Below, piece by piece: positions 20,079 through 33,200 of a stretch of 62,433 bases of DNA; the first letter of the stretch is position 1, and every line of letters starts with the position of its first letter. The position numbers and the translations under genes were made by a program. Below the pieces are notes generated by a model. The model made no database searches, had not been told where the DNA came from, and was given only the letters and a program-made list of their open reading frames with translations. Source of the DNA: Trichosphaerium sp. ATCC 40318 (lineage: Eukaryota > Discosea > Flabellinia > Trichosidae); contig JALMLS010000102.1 of the NCBI GenBank assembly GCA_038496445.1, forward strand, positions 1 to 62,433, in the 5' to 3' direction.

Positions 20079-21841
20079 CTATCGACAGCCATCGTCCTTG
20101 TTCCCGGCAGCATTCAATCCTTTAAGTTTCCTTACAGCATTGAGTAATCGGCTAAAATGTGCTTGTAAGCGACAGGTTTGTTTGTGGGTTGCACGTGCAT
20201 TTGCTGTGATTTCTTATTGGCCCAGGACGTAAACAGCCTCCAATCCCAATCTACAGTAGGATACATGGTCTGTAGAATATGCGGATAGTACTGCATGATA
20301 CTGCTCCCCTTGAGTTCCTTTATTTGTTGTCTTGACACCCTGTACCTATCGACACAACAATAAATACATGTGGTCTTATTATAATACTGGGCTGACTACC
20401 ATACCATTGTTGGGGTGACACAATATCGAGCTCCTCTCCAATGTTAGTTAGGAACGTGGTCACGTTGGTGCTATCGTTCCAGTGATTTCGTTCTTTTCTG
20501 GAAGGGAGCCAAGGCAAGTTCCTAATCGTTCAAAAAACCCCAAGTTAGCAATCGTATATGGATGCACCTTTTAAAGTGAACGCACTTGAATGCCGCGTCA
20601 TCCCAATCGTAAGTTGGATATGTACACTTTACCATAGCAGAGACAGAGCCGTTGAATCTGCAAGGTTGGTTCAGTAAATTAGTTGTCGTCGATTTCAATT
20701 AAAAGGTGTCCACGTACCTTTCCATTAACCCTCTGCCACCGTGTTTGCAAATATCGAGATACCTGACACTGTACCATCCAGGCAACCAAGTTACGCCAAG
20801 GCGTTCTGCAATCCTATCGAGCATATTGTGCCTATTCTCGGCTGTGTTCCAATACCCATTCGGTGCTTTCCTGTGTATCCTTTAGACGAAGCAAACTTGT
20901 TGTCCATGGATCACACACGTACTTAAATTGTGTCTCATCCCATGCGAACTGTGGGTACACTTCCATAACACATCTTGCTAGTGACTTGCCATACCTATTT
21001 GTACCATTTGTTAATAGCGATAGAAAACCTTGACAGTGCTCACGTACTTGGCAATCATGCCTCTGCCGCCACACTCTATAATCTTCTCCAACGTCATAGT
21101 ATACCATCCAGACAGCTCTTTAATGTCCACCAAAGCGGCTATTTCATCTAGCTTTGCTATAGTATTAGCCGTTCTATCCCAGAAGCGCATAGGAGCGTTG
21201 CTACAGTACAGTGAGTATCACTTTCTTCATTTCTTGACGTGTGTATGTTCTACCTGAACTTTGTAGTTTGCCATTTGTGTGATGGGTACGCAGCCTTCAG
21301 AGCATTTGATATTGAGTTACCGTATAAGTGCAGGACAGCTGAACCACTCTGGCGTTTGATATCTGCCCCTGTTTTCTTGTACCAATCCGACGTCTGGTAC
21401 ACGCCTAGACGCTCGCCAGTGGTGTCAAAAAATGCCTGGACGTGTCGGTTATCGTTCCAATGGCCAGGTGCCATCCGTGATCTGTCGCTGTTATGTTGGA
21501 TCCCAAGAAAGGTTCATAGTACCTTAGCTTTGACCTTGGAATTGCCGCGTTGGTGTAGTGTGCTTGTATGGCCTCTTGAGTTGAAGTATGTCTTTCTAAA
21601 CGTCAGAACAGTCTGTGTGCGTGCTACTGCAATATTCGCACCCTTCAAGTATAAATTTGCCGCCATTGTGTAATATGGCTTTCCTTGACACTTTGTACCA
21701 GTCATTTACCAATTTGACGCCTAACTTGTGACCTACATTGTCTAAGAAGCGTCGCTTGTACTGTTGCGCCGTTTGATGGGTTCTTGTTAACAGTTTTGGT
21801 TTTACACAGTTTAATACTACGTAGCGCGCTTTGGTGCGCAT
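20079..21841 (-). CDS. DWY-repeat protein A, without nuclease domain
   Basis: Five tandem copies of a module of about 60 residues can be read across short introns. Module 1 is degenerate, near 21760-21510 (GVKLVNDWYKVSRKAILHNG). Module 2 (21474-21250) reads GVYQTSDWYKKTGADI with SNALKAAYPSHKWQTTKF. Modules 3 and 4 have LSGWYTMTLEKIIECGGRGM and LPGWYSVRYLDICKHGGRGL. Module 5 ends LQTMYPTVDWDWRLFTSW. The core pattern is L(D/S)(D/G)WY.V...I...GG..L......S..A....YP...W....F. After module 5 a short basic tail (RLLNAVRKLKG) stops at 20079; the EYQG nuclease domain of its three relatives is absent. Divergent from relative B. Function unknown. Confidence 0.7.
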
Positions 21842-22023
21842 GCTGAGGCGGTTCGCAGTACAATGAAGTGTTCCTTAAGCAATGCTAAAATAAGCCATTT
21901 GGTATCCATCCCAACGATACAAGACGTAACTACCAACGCTCTCACTGATAGTCTTGGTGTTTTCAAACAGAACTGACACATTGATAGTGACAATCGGTTA
22001 ATCCAGGTGCGCTACTTAGCTCC

Positions 22024-24031
22024 ATGTTGCGTTGTAGTACTGTGGTGCTTATTGATCAGTCGGTTATGTCCAAGAAGATAAATGAGGCCATTTGGACGCC
22101 AGTGTAGCTACCAATGTTGTCAAGAGCGCCAACGTCGCCGAAAACGTCGTATTAGTCACTTTGCACATCGTTACTTTCATGCGGAACCCCAGTACAAAGA
22201 ATCATTACTGCGCGTTAAACCAGGGCCGTTTAAAGAACATGCTAGCTCAAGAAGGATGCTAGACGCTTTGGGTCGCGTACTGGAAGTGTACACTGTTGAT
22301 GAGTGGTATGGCGTTTCAGTCTACGACCTACAACGCTATGGCGGTGCTCAGCTCTTAGCAAGGTCCGCGCACGAACCCAATCAAACATTTTAAATAGTAG
22401 TTCTTAGGTTTGGTGCGTCTCCAGCACGTGCTGTGATGGCAGGCTATCCTGAACTCGATTGGAAACCCTGGAACTTCTCGTACGACTACTGATTTGTGTG
22501 ATTAGAGAAGGTCTCGGTGGTTGGTTGATTGCTTCCTCTAGGTCAGTGCCAAAAGGATACTGGGATGACTCGACAACGCACAGATTATTTTTTGACTCAA
22601 TCTCTGTGACGCTTGGCATTGACGACTTATCACAATGGTACAAAGTGCACAAGATCACAGAGACTGTTAATAACCTGGGCGGCAATGGTTTGTTGCATCT
22701 CAAGTACGACATACTATCATCCAGATTCTGTGTCTAGCCCTAACAAATTGAGCAGATATGGCGGCTCTGCTATCAATGCATTGGCTTCTGTTTATCCAGA
22801 TTACAATTGGCAGTCATGGAAGTTTGGGTATGGATAACGAGGCAACGTATGGCTTTTTTGTACTTATCTATAGACCAGCCACGTCAGAAACAATCACTGG
22901 GACAATATAAAGCATCAGCAACAATTTTTTGATCATGTTGCCAATCTGTACGGTATTGAGTCTGAAACGGATTGGTCTACCGTCACAGTGCGTAACGTTA
23001 GAAAGCTGGGAGGCGCTGGTTTGTTGATGAAGTATGTCGTAACCTTTTACACCATACAATCTGACAGTTTGTAGATATGACTGTTCTGTACTCAGGGCAC
23101 TCACAGCGGCGTACCCGGACAAGAATTTTGATAAAAAGCTATTTAGAATATCACAACGGAGGCCGGCGAATAGAAGTGACTGGACCACAGCACGTGTCAT
23201 ACAGTACATGCGCAGTAAGTAGTTTGTTTAAGGATTGGTTTTATGTCCCGTGTTCAAAGGAATTATGGGTTATTGTGGCTGATATCACGACTAGGTTTGG
23301 AGAAAGCGCTTGTTGTAAAACACCCAACGGATTGGTATCGCATATCAATTACACAAGCTAGCGAGGTGGCAGGCGTAAACATGAGATGGCACTATGTTCG
23401 ATTTCTTTCAATACTGTATCCTGATTACTCTTGGGACAAGCACTTATTTTCGATACGAGATAAGCGCAGTCAACAGCGGTATAACTTATTGTCATCGCCC
23501 AATACCCTTTTGTACGCTTATACAGGCTGTTAGGCTTGCAGTAGCTATTGTGACATCGATTCTGGATGACATGCCTGTTTACGAAGAGTTCGCCTTGAAG
23601 GAGTTGCATGGCACCATTTGTGTTGACATTTATGTTCCAAAGCTCAAGTTAGCCCTTGAATATCAAGGTAATATTTACCGTTACTCAAATAGTTTTGGTC
23701 GTTTATTGGGAGTGTAGGTGAGCATCATTACTTTGACTGTCACGGACAGTTTGGATCATCGCTATCGCAAAAAGCACGTGATGATAAACGCAAACGCAGG
23801 CTTCGGCTTCTAGGTACGCTGAATGACGGACATAAGACACATTAACATGATTCACTACATTGGCGCTAACGTTACTAAAAAGGAATTGCAGTGGAGTTCA
23901 TACCATATTGGTGGAAAGGAGATCACGACACGATTGCCAAACTTCTTTCCAAGTATTTACCTAAAGGCTATTTTCAACGGCACAACCAATTCATCGGGCC
24001 TGCTCCTTCTGCATTGTTGCGCAGTCGATGA
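22024..24031 (+). CDS. DWY-repeat protein B with C-terminal PD-(D/E)XK-like nuclease domain
   Basis: Four DWY-type modules precede a nuclease-like domain. Modules include VDEWYGVSVYDLQRYGGAQL with AGYPELDWKPWNF, LSQWYKVHKI with ASVYPDYNWQSWKFG, TDWSTVTVRNVRKLGGAGLL with AAYPDKNFDKKLF, and HPTDWYRISITQ with ILYPDYSWDKHLF. The C-terminal domain is spliced from CVDIYVPKLKLALEYQ, GEHHYFDCHGQFG, RDDKRKRRLRLL and GIAVEFIPYWWKGDHDTIAK. The D...ExQ arrangement with GE.HY and IPYWW resembles Vsr-like/DUF559-like nucleases of the PD-(D/E)XK fold. The intron splits EYQ|GE. The start ATG at 22024 and the first splice (GTGTAG near 22105) are uncertain. The stop at 24029 is clear. Confidence 0.75.
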
Positions 24032-24145
24032 TAGATTACATTACATGTACATAAAAGTAAAAAAACAGAAAAGGAAGTAAAAAACTTGCACGTGCTTTGA
24101 CTGATTCACAAGAAATATCACTAACGTCTTCAGAATACATTTTTT

Positions 24146-25500
24146 ATGTCACGTTGGTACCTGTTAATAGTGCTCTGTACCATAGTTACTGTCTGTAACG
24201 GCATTGCTCCGCCCGATCTAATTGATGACAAGCTATACGGTGGGATACTTCTAGGACAGTATGGAGACGCGTTAGGAGCACCTACTGAAGACGCTGAAAT
24301 GAAATACGATAATCCAGTAGTCCCATTGGCGAACCAGTCTGCACACCTCGTTGTTGCTTCAACTTGGTGGGGTTACGACCTCTGGCCCAATATATGGAAA
24401 ATATGGTGCCCTCCTAATGTTTGTGGAAAAGATATTGGCGTTACCACCGATGACACCGCTCAAAGAATAGCGGGTGTACAGTTATGGATGAATTCGTCTG
24501 AAGCCAGGGCGTCAAAACCGCTTGAGATTTCCGAAAAAAGTCACGCTTCATTTATCTTATCTAATACGGAGCGCCTTAATACCTTGCAACTTGATAAAGA
24601 ACGGGACTGGTTGCAATGGAATCAACGCGGATACTTTCGTGACTTGTTGTGCATGTGGGCGAACGCAACCGACAACTTATATGGCACGTGTGCATACGGA
24701 ACAAACGTGTTTTATCGTGCAGATGAAGCAATCAGCTTCGGGCTGTACATCTACCTCGAGATGAGCATTGCACCAGCCTTTACGAAAGTGCCATTGCATA
24801 CACTTTATCGATTCTTTACGGATTTTACCAGACTGGATGAGTTGTGGGCCAAGCCTTGCACTGGATTTGCAAGTGAGCATATTTGTTTTATTGTTCTAGT
24901 CAATAATCTAACAGTACATCATAGGTACAATTGCATCTGACGCAATGCGCACTCAAGACGTAGGTTTATCTTCGTGGCACACGTGGTTGCACAGTAAACT
25001 CACGTGGCTTGAAACGTGGGCAAAAGATGAACCTTACAGCGAGCTAATGTTGCACCAGCTATCGTTAGGATGGGAACTTGGTCTAAAATTTAAGGGTGAT
25101 AGAGTTGGTCTAGAGCTCGCTTTGAAAGACATGATGCTAGACCCTAAATTAACAGTGCAGCATGACTTTAGAGATCACGATCCACTTTATTTGATGCGTG
25201 TTATTTATGCAGCCGCTGCATTTTCAGAAGGTGATTTAGAAAAGTTTTTCATAATTATTGCCTATTCTCCAGGTACCGAATATCACGCCCACATTCGCTC
25301 ACTATTTTATAGGAGACACAGACACAACCGCTTCTTATGCTGGTATCATTGTAGGTGCTTTATTAGGCTACGAAAAGTTGTCACAAGTGCCTGTCATTGG
25401 TCAACAATTGCACCACATTAGAAAGTTTGAGGAAGATATTTTTAACGTTGACTTTAAACAACGCATTGACATTTTCAAATCGTTTGCTAATGGAAAATAA
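24146..25500 (+). CDS. Secreted ADP-ribosylglycohydrolase-family enzyme
   Basis: Exons are 24146-24872, 24925-25272 and 25313-25500. Both metal-binding motifs of the ADP-ribosyl-hydrolase family are intact: TTDDTAQ near the N-terminal third, and GDTDTTASYAG followed by GALLGYEKL at the C-terminal end. The second motif is recovered only if the intron 25273-25312 (gtaccg...tatag) is removed. A signal peptide (MSRWYLLIVLCTIVTVCNG) predicts secretion or an endomembrane lumen, unusual for this mostly cytosolic family. Family members cleave ADP-ribose from proteins or related conjugates using two Mg ions. It lies about 2.3 kb from a sirtuin gene. Confidence 0.85.
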
Positions 25501-25754
25501 ATGTTAGCATACTGCTGCTCGTAATTACATATTTTTTTTCTTTTATGACAGCGAGGTCTTGCTTTTTTTGTATGTACAAAAATGGGTAATGTAGAACACT
25601 CTATTTTAGCCCTTTATCATGTCAGTTAAAAGAATAGTGTTGTGTATTGTCTCAGTCTGTGCCATTGCTCGTGAGTTGAGCAGTATGCGATGGTAAACGT
25701 GCATAGCCTCACGTGCAAAACTATGACAAATTGGTGAGTTCAAAGGCTAGCTGG

Positions 25755-27683
25755 TTATGATAGCATCACGCACTCTGATGTTGCTTTTCTATGCGATTGC
25801 TTCAGTACTGCTTCCATGCTAGTACGCACTTGATCTAACTTCTCTGAGGTATTCTTTCTCATGCTCTCTATGGCGTCATGCCACACCCAAGGCGCAGCGC
25901 GATTAGCCTCTAGTACCGTACTTAAAACAAAGACAGCTTTAAAAAAGAGCGATAAATCATCACGTACTAAAACATAGCGCAGCAACGCAATTGTGAGCCA
26001 TAAGCATGTGCAAGAAAGTATCCTAATTCTCAAAGTTAACGTTTCTTGGTGTCGTTATCAGTTGAGTGTTTCACTAACCATTCCATTGAACAATTGTGGT
26101 ACAGTCATTGCTGAGTCGCCCATGATGATACAACGTCCAGCGTACCACCTCTTGGCAGGAGATGGAGACACGGCAAGATCCAATGTCACTCGATTTTGCT
26201 AGTACAATAACTATAAGCGATTGCCTTCGGTTTGCATTGATTGTACCTGTTCTACTGTTTCGAGGAGAGCGTATCCAGGACACTTTTTAAACTTTTGAAA
26301 TTGTTTTAAGATTGGTGCAGCTGCAACTGTCACATCTGGACGAGGCATATTCTTTATTGTCTTTTCATCTACCAAAAATGTTCCCCACACGTGCGCTCTT
26401 TGTGCACCAACAGCACGGTAACCAAATCGTACATCTTCTCCCCTAATAATTCAGCTTAACAACAAATACACGCCAAACCACTGTTTCCAATTGTAGGTAC
26501 GTACCAGTGTTCCCATATGCCATCGCCTGGTACTGGACTGTGAGCCATAGGTACTATAGCGTTCCACTGACAATACAGTGGTTCTAATTGAGGTGGCCTT
26601 TCTGAAAACCCACGAATTGCCTTTGCATACGAACTGCGTCCATCTGAAATGATGACTACATCATAATCCTTTGTAAACTTATTGTCACCAGATGGGTTTA
26701 GGGCAGTTTTCCTTCCAGCTGTAGCGAGTAATTAATAAAAACGCAATAATTAAAAAGAAAGATGAGTGGTGAGATAAAATTAATCTCCAACACTTTAAAA
26801 GTAAGAAATCACGTGCCTGCACGTGTTAAAAAATTGACTTTCTCTTGGACAACAATCTTATTTGCTTCATCACCGTATATTGGTCGAATGGCTTCCAACT
26901 TGACGTCCTTGTTAACATACACAGGAGGGTGCTTTGTTTCCATTGACAACCACTCTTCGAATGCCTATGCAAAACCAACATGTCAATATTCATCACTTTC
27001 TAACCAACCAAAAGGGTACATGCTATATGCACTCTACTCACGTTTAAAAGAGCTTCTCTTGTCATGCTATACGCCGGTTTACCACTAGCTTCAGCGAATT
27101 GTAGGTAGCTGAATTCGCCGTAAGTGATTCTTCCATCCTCATTTTGACGACGCCACAAATCCATCAGTGCGCCTAAAAACCACTACCTTGAGAACCCACC
27201 CCTTGTGTCTACACACTTACCTCTCTTTAAAATACTGTCTGAAATTACGGTCCATGTCAAGGTCAAATCCTTGCATAAAGTTGGTACATCCGGGTGGCAG
27301 TATCACGCTGTCATCTATAAAAAATGTTTGTGGCGCGTGTTACGTGGGTCAGCGAGTATCTTACGCGTCATGTCAGGTATTGGTGGAGCTACAACATCAC
27401 AAGCGATACCACGTTGCCTAAGAGATAGCGCAGTGAATAGTGAGGGCACGTCATAACCGTAAATAAGGATTTTGGGGTCGTCTGTCTAATTTCATTTACT
27501 TTTAGCGTTTTAAAGCGTATAACGTACTCTAAGGTTCTCTGCGAGTGTTTGTGGAGAATCTGATATACGAGCAGCTGAAAATCGCGACAAATCAACAGTA
27601 GAACAGTACGCTGCCTTTGATGCCCTTTGTCGGCGCACAACTTTCTTAGTGAGCCCGTTACGAGCTAGACCAACCCGCAACAT
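25755..27683 (-). CDS. Mitochondrial FAD-dependent monooxygenase-like protein (UbiH/PHBH-type, divergent)
   Basis: The N-terminus MLRVGLARNGLTKKVVRRQR is a basic, amphipathic presequence with CSTVDL after it, indicating mitochondrial import. Next comes a Rossmann-like strand-helix (ILIYGYDVPSLFTALSLRQR) in place of the usual GxGxxG. Near the C-terminus GRCIIMGDSAMTVPQLFNGM corresponds to the GD motif that binds the FAD ribityl chain in aromatic hydroxylases. Other exons carry PPGCTNFMQGFDLDMDRNF and LMDLWRRQNEDGRITYGEF. One junction (27240 to 27170) does not splice in a clean frame in my hands. Start chosen at the first ATG in the presequence frame. Only 74 bp separates it from the divergent sirtuin. 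Confidence 0.55.
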
Positions 27684-27757
27684 TTGTACAACTTTCGCAA
27701 CCAAAGAGGCACCTAACTTAAGTGCGCTCTTAAGACCTCCATCAGAACACCTTTAAA

Positions 27758-29370
27758 ATGTCACTAATTCATCAAAAGCTATCTCAATCTTTACTACGAA
27801 CGTCATCCTTTGAAGGTCCAAGCGGGGATATTACACAGTGTAATTACAGTTTCATTGAATTGGATTGTTTCGCTCGTGAATTTCCTCCAAAATAGATTGG
27901 TTGACATAAATTTGATTACCCAAACAATAATGGCAGCATTCGTCCAGCAAATCGCTGACTTCGATAAGCTCTCCTTGAAAGAAACTACAACAGTAGAACG
28001 GCATAACGTCACAATATCTCGCAATGATCACTCAGAACGCGGTGTTATAAGAGAAAAGGACCTTGTAGAGACTTTTGACGAGCCTGAACAAATAAAGCTA
28101 AAGGTGGGTCTAAAATCCGTTTGAGTACTTCCAACCAATAAAACAAGGACTAAAACCGCGTCTCAATAGGTTGCGAAGCTTGCTGAATACATTAAAGAAT
28201 CAAAGCACATGTGCGCTTACACAGGCGCTGGAGTACGTAACACTAGGACTGTTAGACAACCACTGATATAACGTAGATCAGCACAAGCTCCAACATACCG
28301 GATTATCGCGGTCCTAATGGTGTTTGGACTAAAAAAGCAAAAGGCATCTCCAACTTGCAGAAACCGCTTGAAGATGCAAAACCAACAGTACGTCTTCCCC
28401 ACGTGCTACGCCTGTTCACACCTAATGAAACGCGCTGTAGCCTGCCCACCACGCACTAGTAAGCCTTGAAAAAGCAGGATACCTAAAATGCCTCGTCAGC
28501 ACAAACATTGGTACGCTCATAGCAACTACTTCTTAAGTAGTTTTTCTCACTGCCAATAGATTGCTTACATTTGCGTTCTGGATTTCCACGAGCCAAGGCA
28601 TGATAACAGCTTCCAACTTCTGACCTCACATTGCTGACATAAACTAGCTCGCTGAGTTGCATGGTAACGCCTTCAGAGAGCGCTGTGAAAAGTGCAATGC
28701 TGAGAAAATCCGTGAATGCAAACTAGCAGACAAGGATAAGAACCAAAAAGAGGGTATGTCTAACCCACTTGGTGGTTTGTACCTTCACTAACCTCAGCAC
28801 AGGTCGATGGACAGGAAATATGTGCGAATGTGGCGGCAGAATGAGTACGTATTCACAAGCAACTAGGCACCTCGTCGTTTATCTCCTTTTGACTTTGTGT
28901 TTAGTGGACACAATTGTACACTTTGGCGAATTTCTTCCGGATTGTGAATTTTCTCTGGCAGGCCAAAACGCTTGGAAGGTACGCTGTCTCGTTTAGCCCC
29001 ATGATACTCATTTAGATGCCAGAGTGATATGGCGTTGGTTTTGGGTACTTCTATGCGTGTGGCACCGGCAAACAAGCTGCCGTGCTACAGCTACAAGAAG
29101 AACAATGGTAAGATGGTCATTGTAAACTTGCAAAAAACACCATGTACGCCCAATAGTAATTGCTGTTACCCATTCCAGTTTCCATTTATCAAACTAATAT
29201 CAACCACAGTCGATGTTGAGGCAACCCTAAAAATAAATGCACGAACAGATCAAGTCATGACGATGCTGATGGAGGAGCTTGGGTACCATTTTTTTAAAGA
29301 CTTAGAATTGGTAGCTTACAGTCAACGTAGTCTATCAACAGAATGCACTAACGCAGAAACCAAAGAATAA
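27758..29370 (+). CDS. Class IV (SIRT6/7-like) sirtuin, NAD-dependent protein deacylase
   Basis: The sirtuin core can be spliced completely: LAEYIKESKHMCAYTGAG, then NIPDYRGPNGVWTKKAKG, HHALVSLEKAGYLKCLVSTN, IDCLHLRSGFPRAKLAELHG (the catalytic His), Zn cysteines in ERCEKCNAE and NMCECGGRM, then DTIVHFGEFLPD and MALVLGTSMRVAPANKLP, and MVIVNLQKTPFD. The GVWT and ELHGN-type blocks are those of SIRT6/7. About ten introns, most starting GTAC, are needed, with one GC-AG intron near 28603. The first Zn pair is CxxC and the second CxC, a slight variation. Likely nuclear; NAD-dependent deacylation or mono-ADP-ribosylation is the family activity. Confidence 0.88.
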
Positions 29371-29503
29371 AGAACATGCGCACTGTTCTAGTGGCGTCTT
29401 TTGATGAAGAATAATAGTATAGTAGTAAAGTGAAGGCAGTTGTATTTTTATGAAATAAAGAGGTATTTACACCAATACCATCCTTTTTTTTTGAATGAAT
29501 ACA

Positions 29504-30150
29504 TTATGCCACCCAATCGTGTAAGTGGCCTTGAACTATACGCTAGAATGAAGTTACGCAATGTTGAACAATATACAAAACTATAGTAAACGTCAACGTA
29601 CGCCTTGTTTGATTTCGACAGCTGGCTTGACTGTGCCATAGAGTGCAGGATCTGTCAACAATACCAAATCAGAAACATGTCCTGGCATGACACCTGCAAG
29701 GATAGAACCACATTAGTTTGCAGCAACTTGTTCAACATGATACGTACCGTGCATGTTCTCCAATCCGAGTCCTCTCTTGCTCTCGTTTTCTAATCGAGTA
29801 CGTAATGCTTGAGCGTGCGTACTTTGGTACCCTGGAAGGACGTACATACTGATATGCGTTTGAGATTGTGAAACAGCGTAAAACTAAGCGATAGCGTACC
29901 CGCGACCATCCACAACCTAAGACAACACCGATTAGTACAATTACTTATATTCTCGTGAACGTACTTTTTCGTTACTGTTTGGATGTATGTGCTTTTCTAT
30001 TTGTAATACACTTCTAGATGTGAATCTAACATCGTACAGCTCATCTGCAGCACAACAATCCGAATCTACAATGTGGACGTTTTTTATAACGTAAGCTTGT
30101 GCAACATACACGCATAGTACGACTATGACCGCGTAGTTGGAAGTTAACAT
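29504..30150 (-). pseudogene. Amidohydrolase-like protein lacking the catalytic barrel
   Basis: A signal-like N-terminus (MLTSNYAVIVVLCVYVAQA) leads into the amidohydrolase opening (VIKNVHIVDSD, then VVDGRG and MYVLPGYQSTHAQ), where HTH metal ligands should follow. Instead the reading frame passes within about 30 residues into the family's C-terminal block (MPGHVSDLVLLTDPALYGTV, then RIVQGHLHDWVA), which resembles PG..ADLV. The HxH, Lys, His and Asp ligands of the TIM barrel are therefore missing. About 300 residues seem deleted. The frames and splice sites remain open, so a short protein may still be made. It is either a relic or a repurposed beta-sandwich domain. Confidence 0.6.
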
Positions 30151-30267
30151 GATAATGTTCTTTTTTGGTTGTGGCACTTAACGCTTTGTGCCTTAATTTA
30201 GCGTGGTTTTTTTTTTTTTGGTTTTGGTACAATTGTAATAATTACTTTGGTTGAGATTGACCTAGCA

Positions 30268-33200
30268 TCACTGTCGAGGTCCCCTTTTCTTTCTTTTTTT
30301 CCTGGGTTGATCCTCGTTTTTAGGTGATACATTGATATCTACATTCACATCTGTGGTGCCGATGTTTGCAACATTCTTTGAAGCTCCCTTTTTGCTCCTG
30401 GATCGTTTTTTGTTTTTCTTGGTTGTTTCCTTGCCCTCAACACTACTACTAATAGCTGCACTTCCACTTATTGCATCCGAACCAGCACGTATATCCATTG
30501 ATGATGTTACACCATAAGCTTTGTTGTTGTTGTGAAGTTCATCTGACTAGAGCAAAATAAATTTATAAGTGGTTCGTGTCACAAAAATTAAAAATAGAAT
30601 ATCGATGCGTACTGCTTTCTTGGAGTGTGCGTCTGTGACTGCCGTGAGTGTAGAAGGAGCATTAAGAGAGATAGTCATTAATTTATTTCTAAAGTAAGAC
30701 TTGGGTTTATCCATGTTCATGAACTTTGGAACGTAGATAGCAACTACAATGATAACAAAAAAATGAATCAACTGTTAAACATGTTACATTATTTATACGT
30801 ACCCATTATTATAGTAGTCGCAAACAATACGCCAGTCGCAATGATAGTGTAGCGGAACCTATCTTTGACAATAGACAAGATAATCAAAGTCATAACACCG
30901 CACTAAACATAATAAGTTGCCTTGTTTTTTTCAATTGGCCAGGTGGGCTACGGCTTATGAACGTACTATAGCGACAGTGTATACACTAAATACTATGTAT
31001 TTAGATTCATTCCAAAATGACTTGACTCTGCGAATTGCGTAGCATAGGTATAGCCCTGATAAGCGCTGTTAAGTATAATCAGAAAGGGATAAATGATTGT
31101 ACCATAGAGAAGCAATAGTCCTTCAGCAACGAGGATGATGATATCATACACCGAAGATACTACGCCACACACGTGATATTCTTCCCCATTGTTCGTAAAT
31201 TTTTGTCTACTATTTGGTCTACCTGCAGCGGAGTACACAATCAAGTAAACAATGACAACAGCAAGCATGAGACCCTATTTGATAAAAAAGTAATTAATAC
31301 TTTTCTTAGAGTTGAATTTATATCGAAAGGCCGGCTCGTACCTGCATGCAGAACAATCTCAAGTCACTAATCACCTTTTTCTTTATAGATTTCATATTGA
31401 AAATCTCATTAATTCTCCATATCTTCAAGAAGAGGCCTGTAAAAACAATAGCAAATCCAATGTGCAAAACCCTAAATTAAATCATCTTTTAGTTAAAAAC
31501 GACGAGCTCCTTTTGGTCGAAAAGACCAGCACTTACCATGCTTGAATAGTACACACTGCGACAGATGGCGAAGCAAAAGCAACAAGGGCATAAGCATACA
31601 ATAAGCTACAGCCCAAGGCGATGGAAACCATAAAGTTTCTGCTGGAAATGACAAACACTGGTTTATCACGGAAAATGAAAACAGCAGCTGCCACGGCTAG
31701 CGATGCGGCTACAAGGAAAGTACCAATGCCCAAGAGTGCATATCTAACTGCATCGGGTTCTACCCATGTTTCTATTGGTGAACTATCACTTGGGACGTCA
31801 TTGGTGTTTCCAGTGAATACGAGGGTGTCGTAACCTGGTGATATTTCACTTAACTTTTCTGTAAGAGATGTCCACTCTGCAATCTTTGTTCGGGATCCTC
31901 CCCTGAAATTAAAGAATGCAACATCATCTTGGTTATCAAGATTTTCATCCAAATTCACCGATCCGGCAATACCCTGAAAAGCGAGTGTATCAAGTTTGGC
32001 CTAAGTATTATCGGTGAGCAACATTCGCATGAACTCTTAAAAAGACTAAGAATTACAGCTATAAGTTTGCCATCAGTTGGATCACCACCATCTGCTAACA
32101 CAGCATCTAAACAATGTGTTAACTTATCAAATATCTTATATCTGTCAGATATAACGACTAGGTACCTGCAGCACGAGCCCATAACCATACAGCATCATAC
32201 AGTTTGGCACCTTGCACAGGATAATTTTGAACTGCTTCATCTGATAGCGTCAAATTGAAATGTCGTTGCTGTGAGACTGCAGCACGCTAATAAATATGTT
32301 AGCAACACAATAATAAATACTCGTATATAGTAGCCAACAATAATACCTGTTTCCAAGACGTAAAAGTATCTATAAGGCCAGAAGGAATGCTGTAAAAAAA
32401 CTGAATAACCGTCCCTACATGAAGCAAGAAAAATTACCTAAAATCTTCACCAATGAGACCTTCAAAAGCTTCTTGTGCTTCGGTATCCCTTCCATCATTA
32501 CCCATCCATCCGTTGGTACCAATATAATATGACTCTGAAAAGAATGCAGCCAGATAACTGTATCCTGGTACAGTCATGCCCATTTCCTTAGCTGTCAACC
32601 TACAATCTCTGTAAGAACAAAATACTTAGTTGGTACACGCACATAATATCTCGGAAATCACCTCCATTGCCTATGAGCACAAGCAAAGTGAGTTAACATG
32701 ACAACGCTATATTTGACGTCATACTTCACATACCACTAAAAACCCATATTATCCTGTAATCTTTATCTTTGATTTGTTGCAGTAACGGCCTACGTGTTCC
32801 TCTCTCAAAAGTTGTGGATTCTCTGGATGGACCAACTGTTGTTTTTTGTCATAATCTCAAAAATACATACTCCATTTGGTGGATGACGTACCGTCAAATG
32901 TTTGAAAGAGAACATCAACGCCAATATTTTGTAAATATGCAAGTGCGGTACCAGCTACGACAAGTTAATTGCACTATTTTGGCAAATTGGGAAAAAAAAA
33001 GATTAACACCCATTTTTGTAAGGCTCCTGTTTACCAGTTCCGGAATAACTATCTTCTGTAGATGTTAGGATAGCAACGCGGTTCCAATTGAACTTTTGAA
33101 AGAGAGCATAGTAAAATTTTCCGATGTCCCTCCTTGGACTTACTGTACGCGCAAAAAGAGGGTACAGTGATTTTTCAGACAAGCTGATTGCTGTGCAAGA

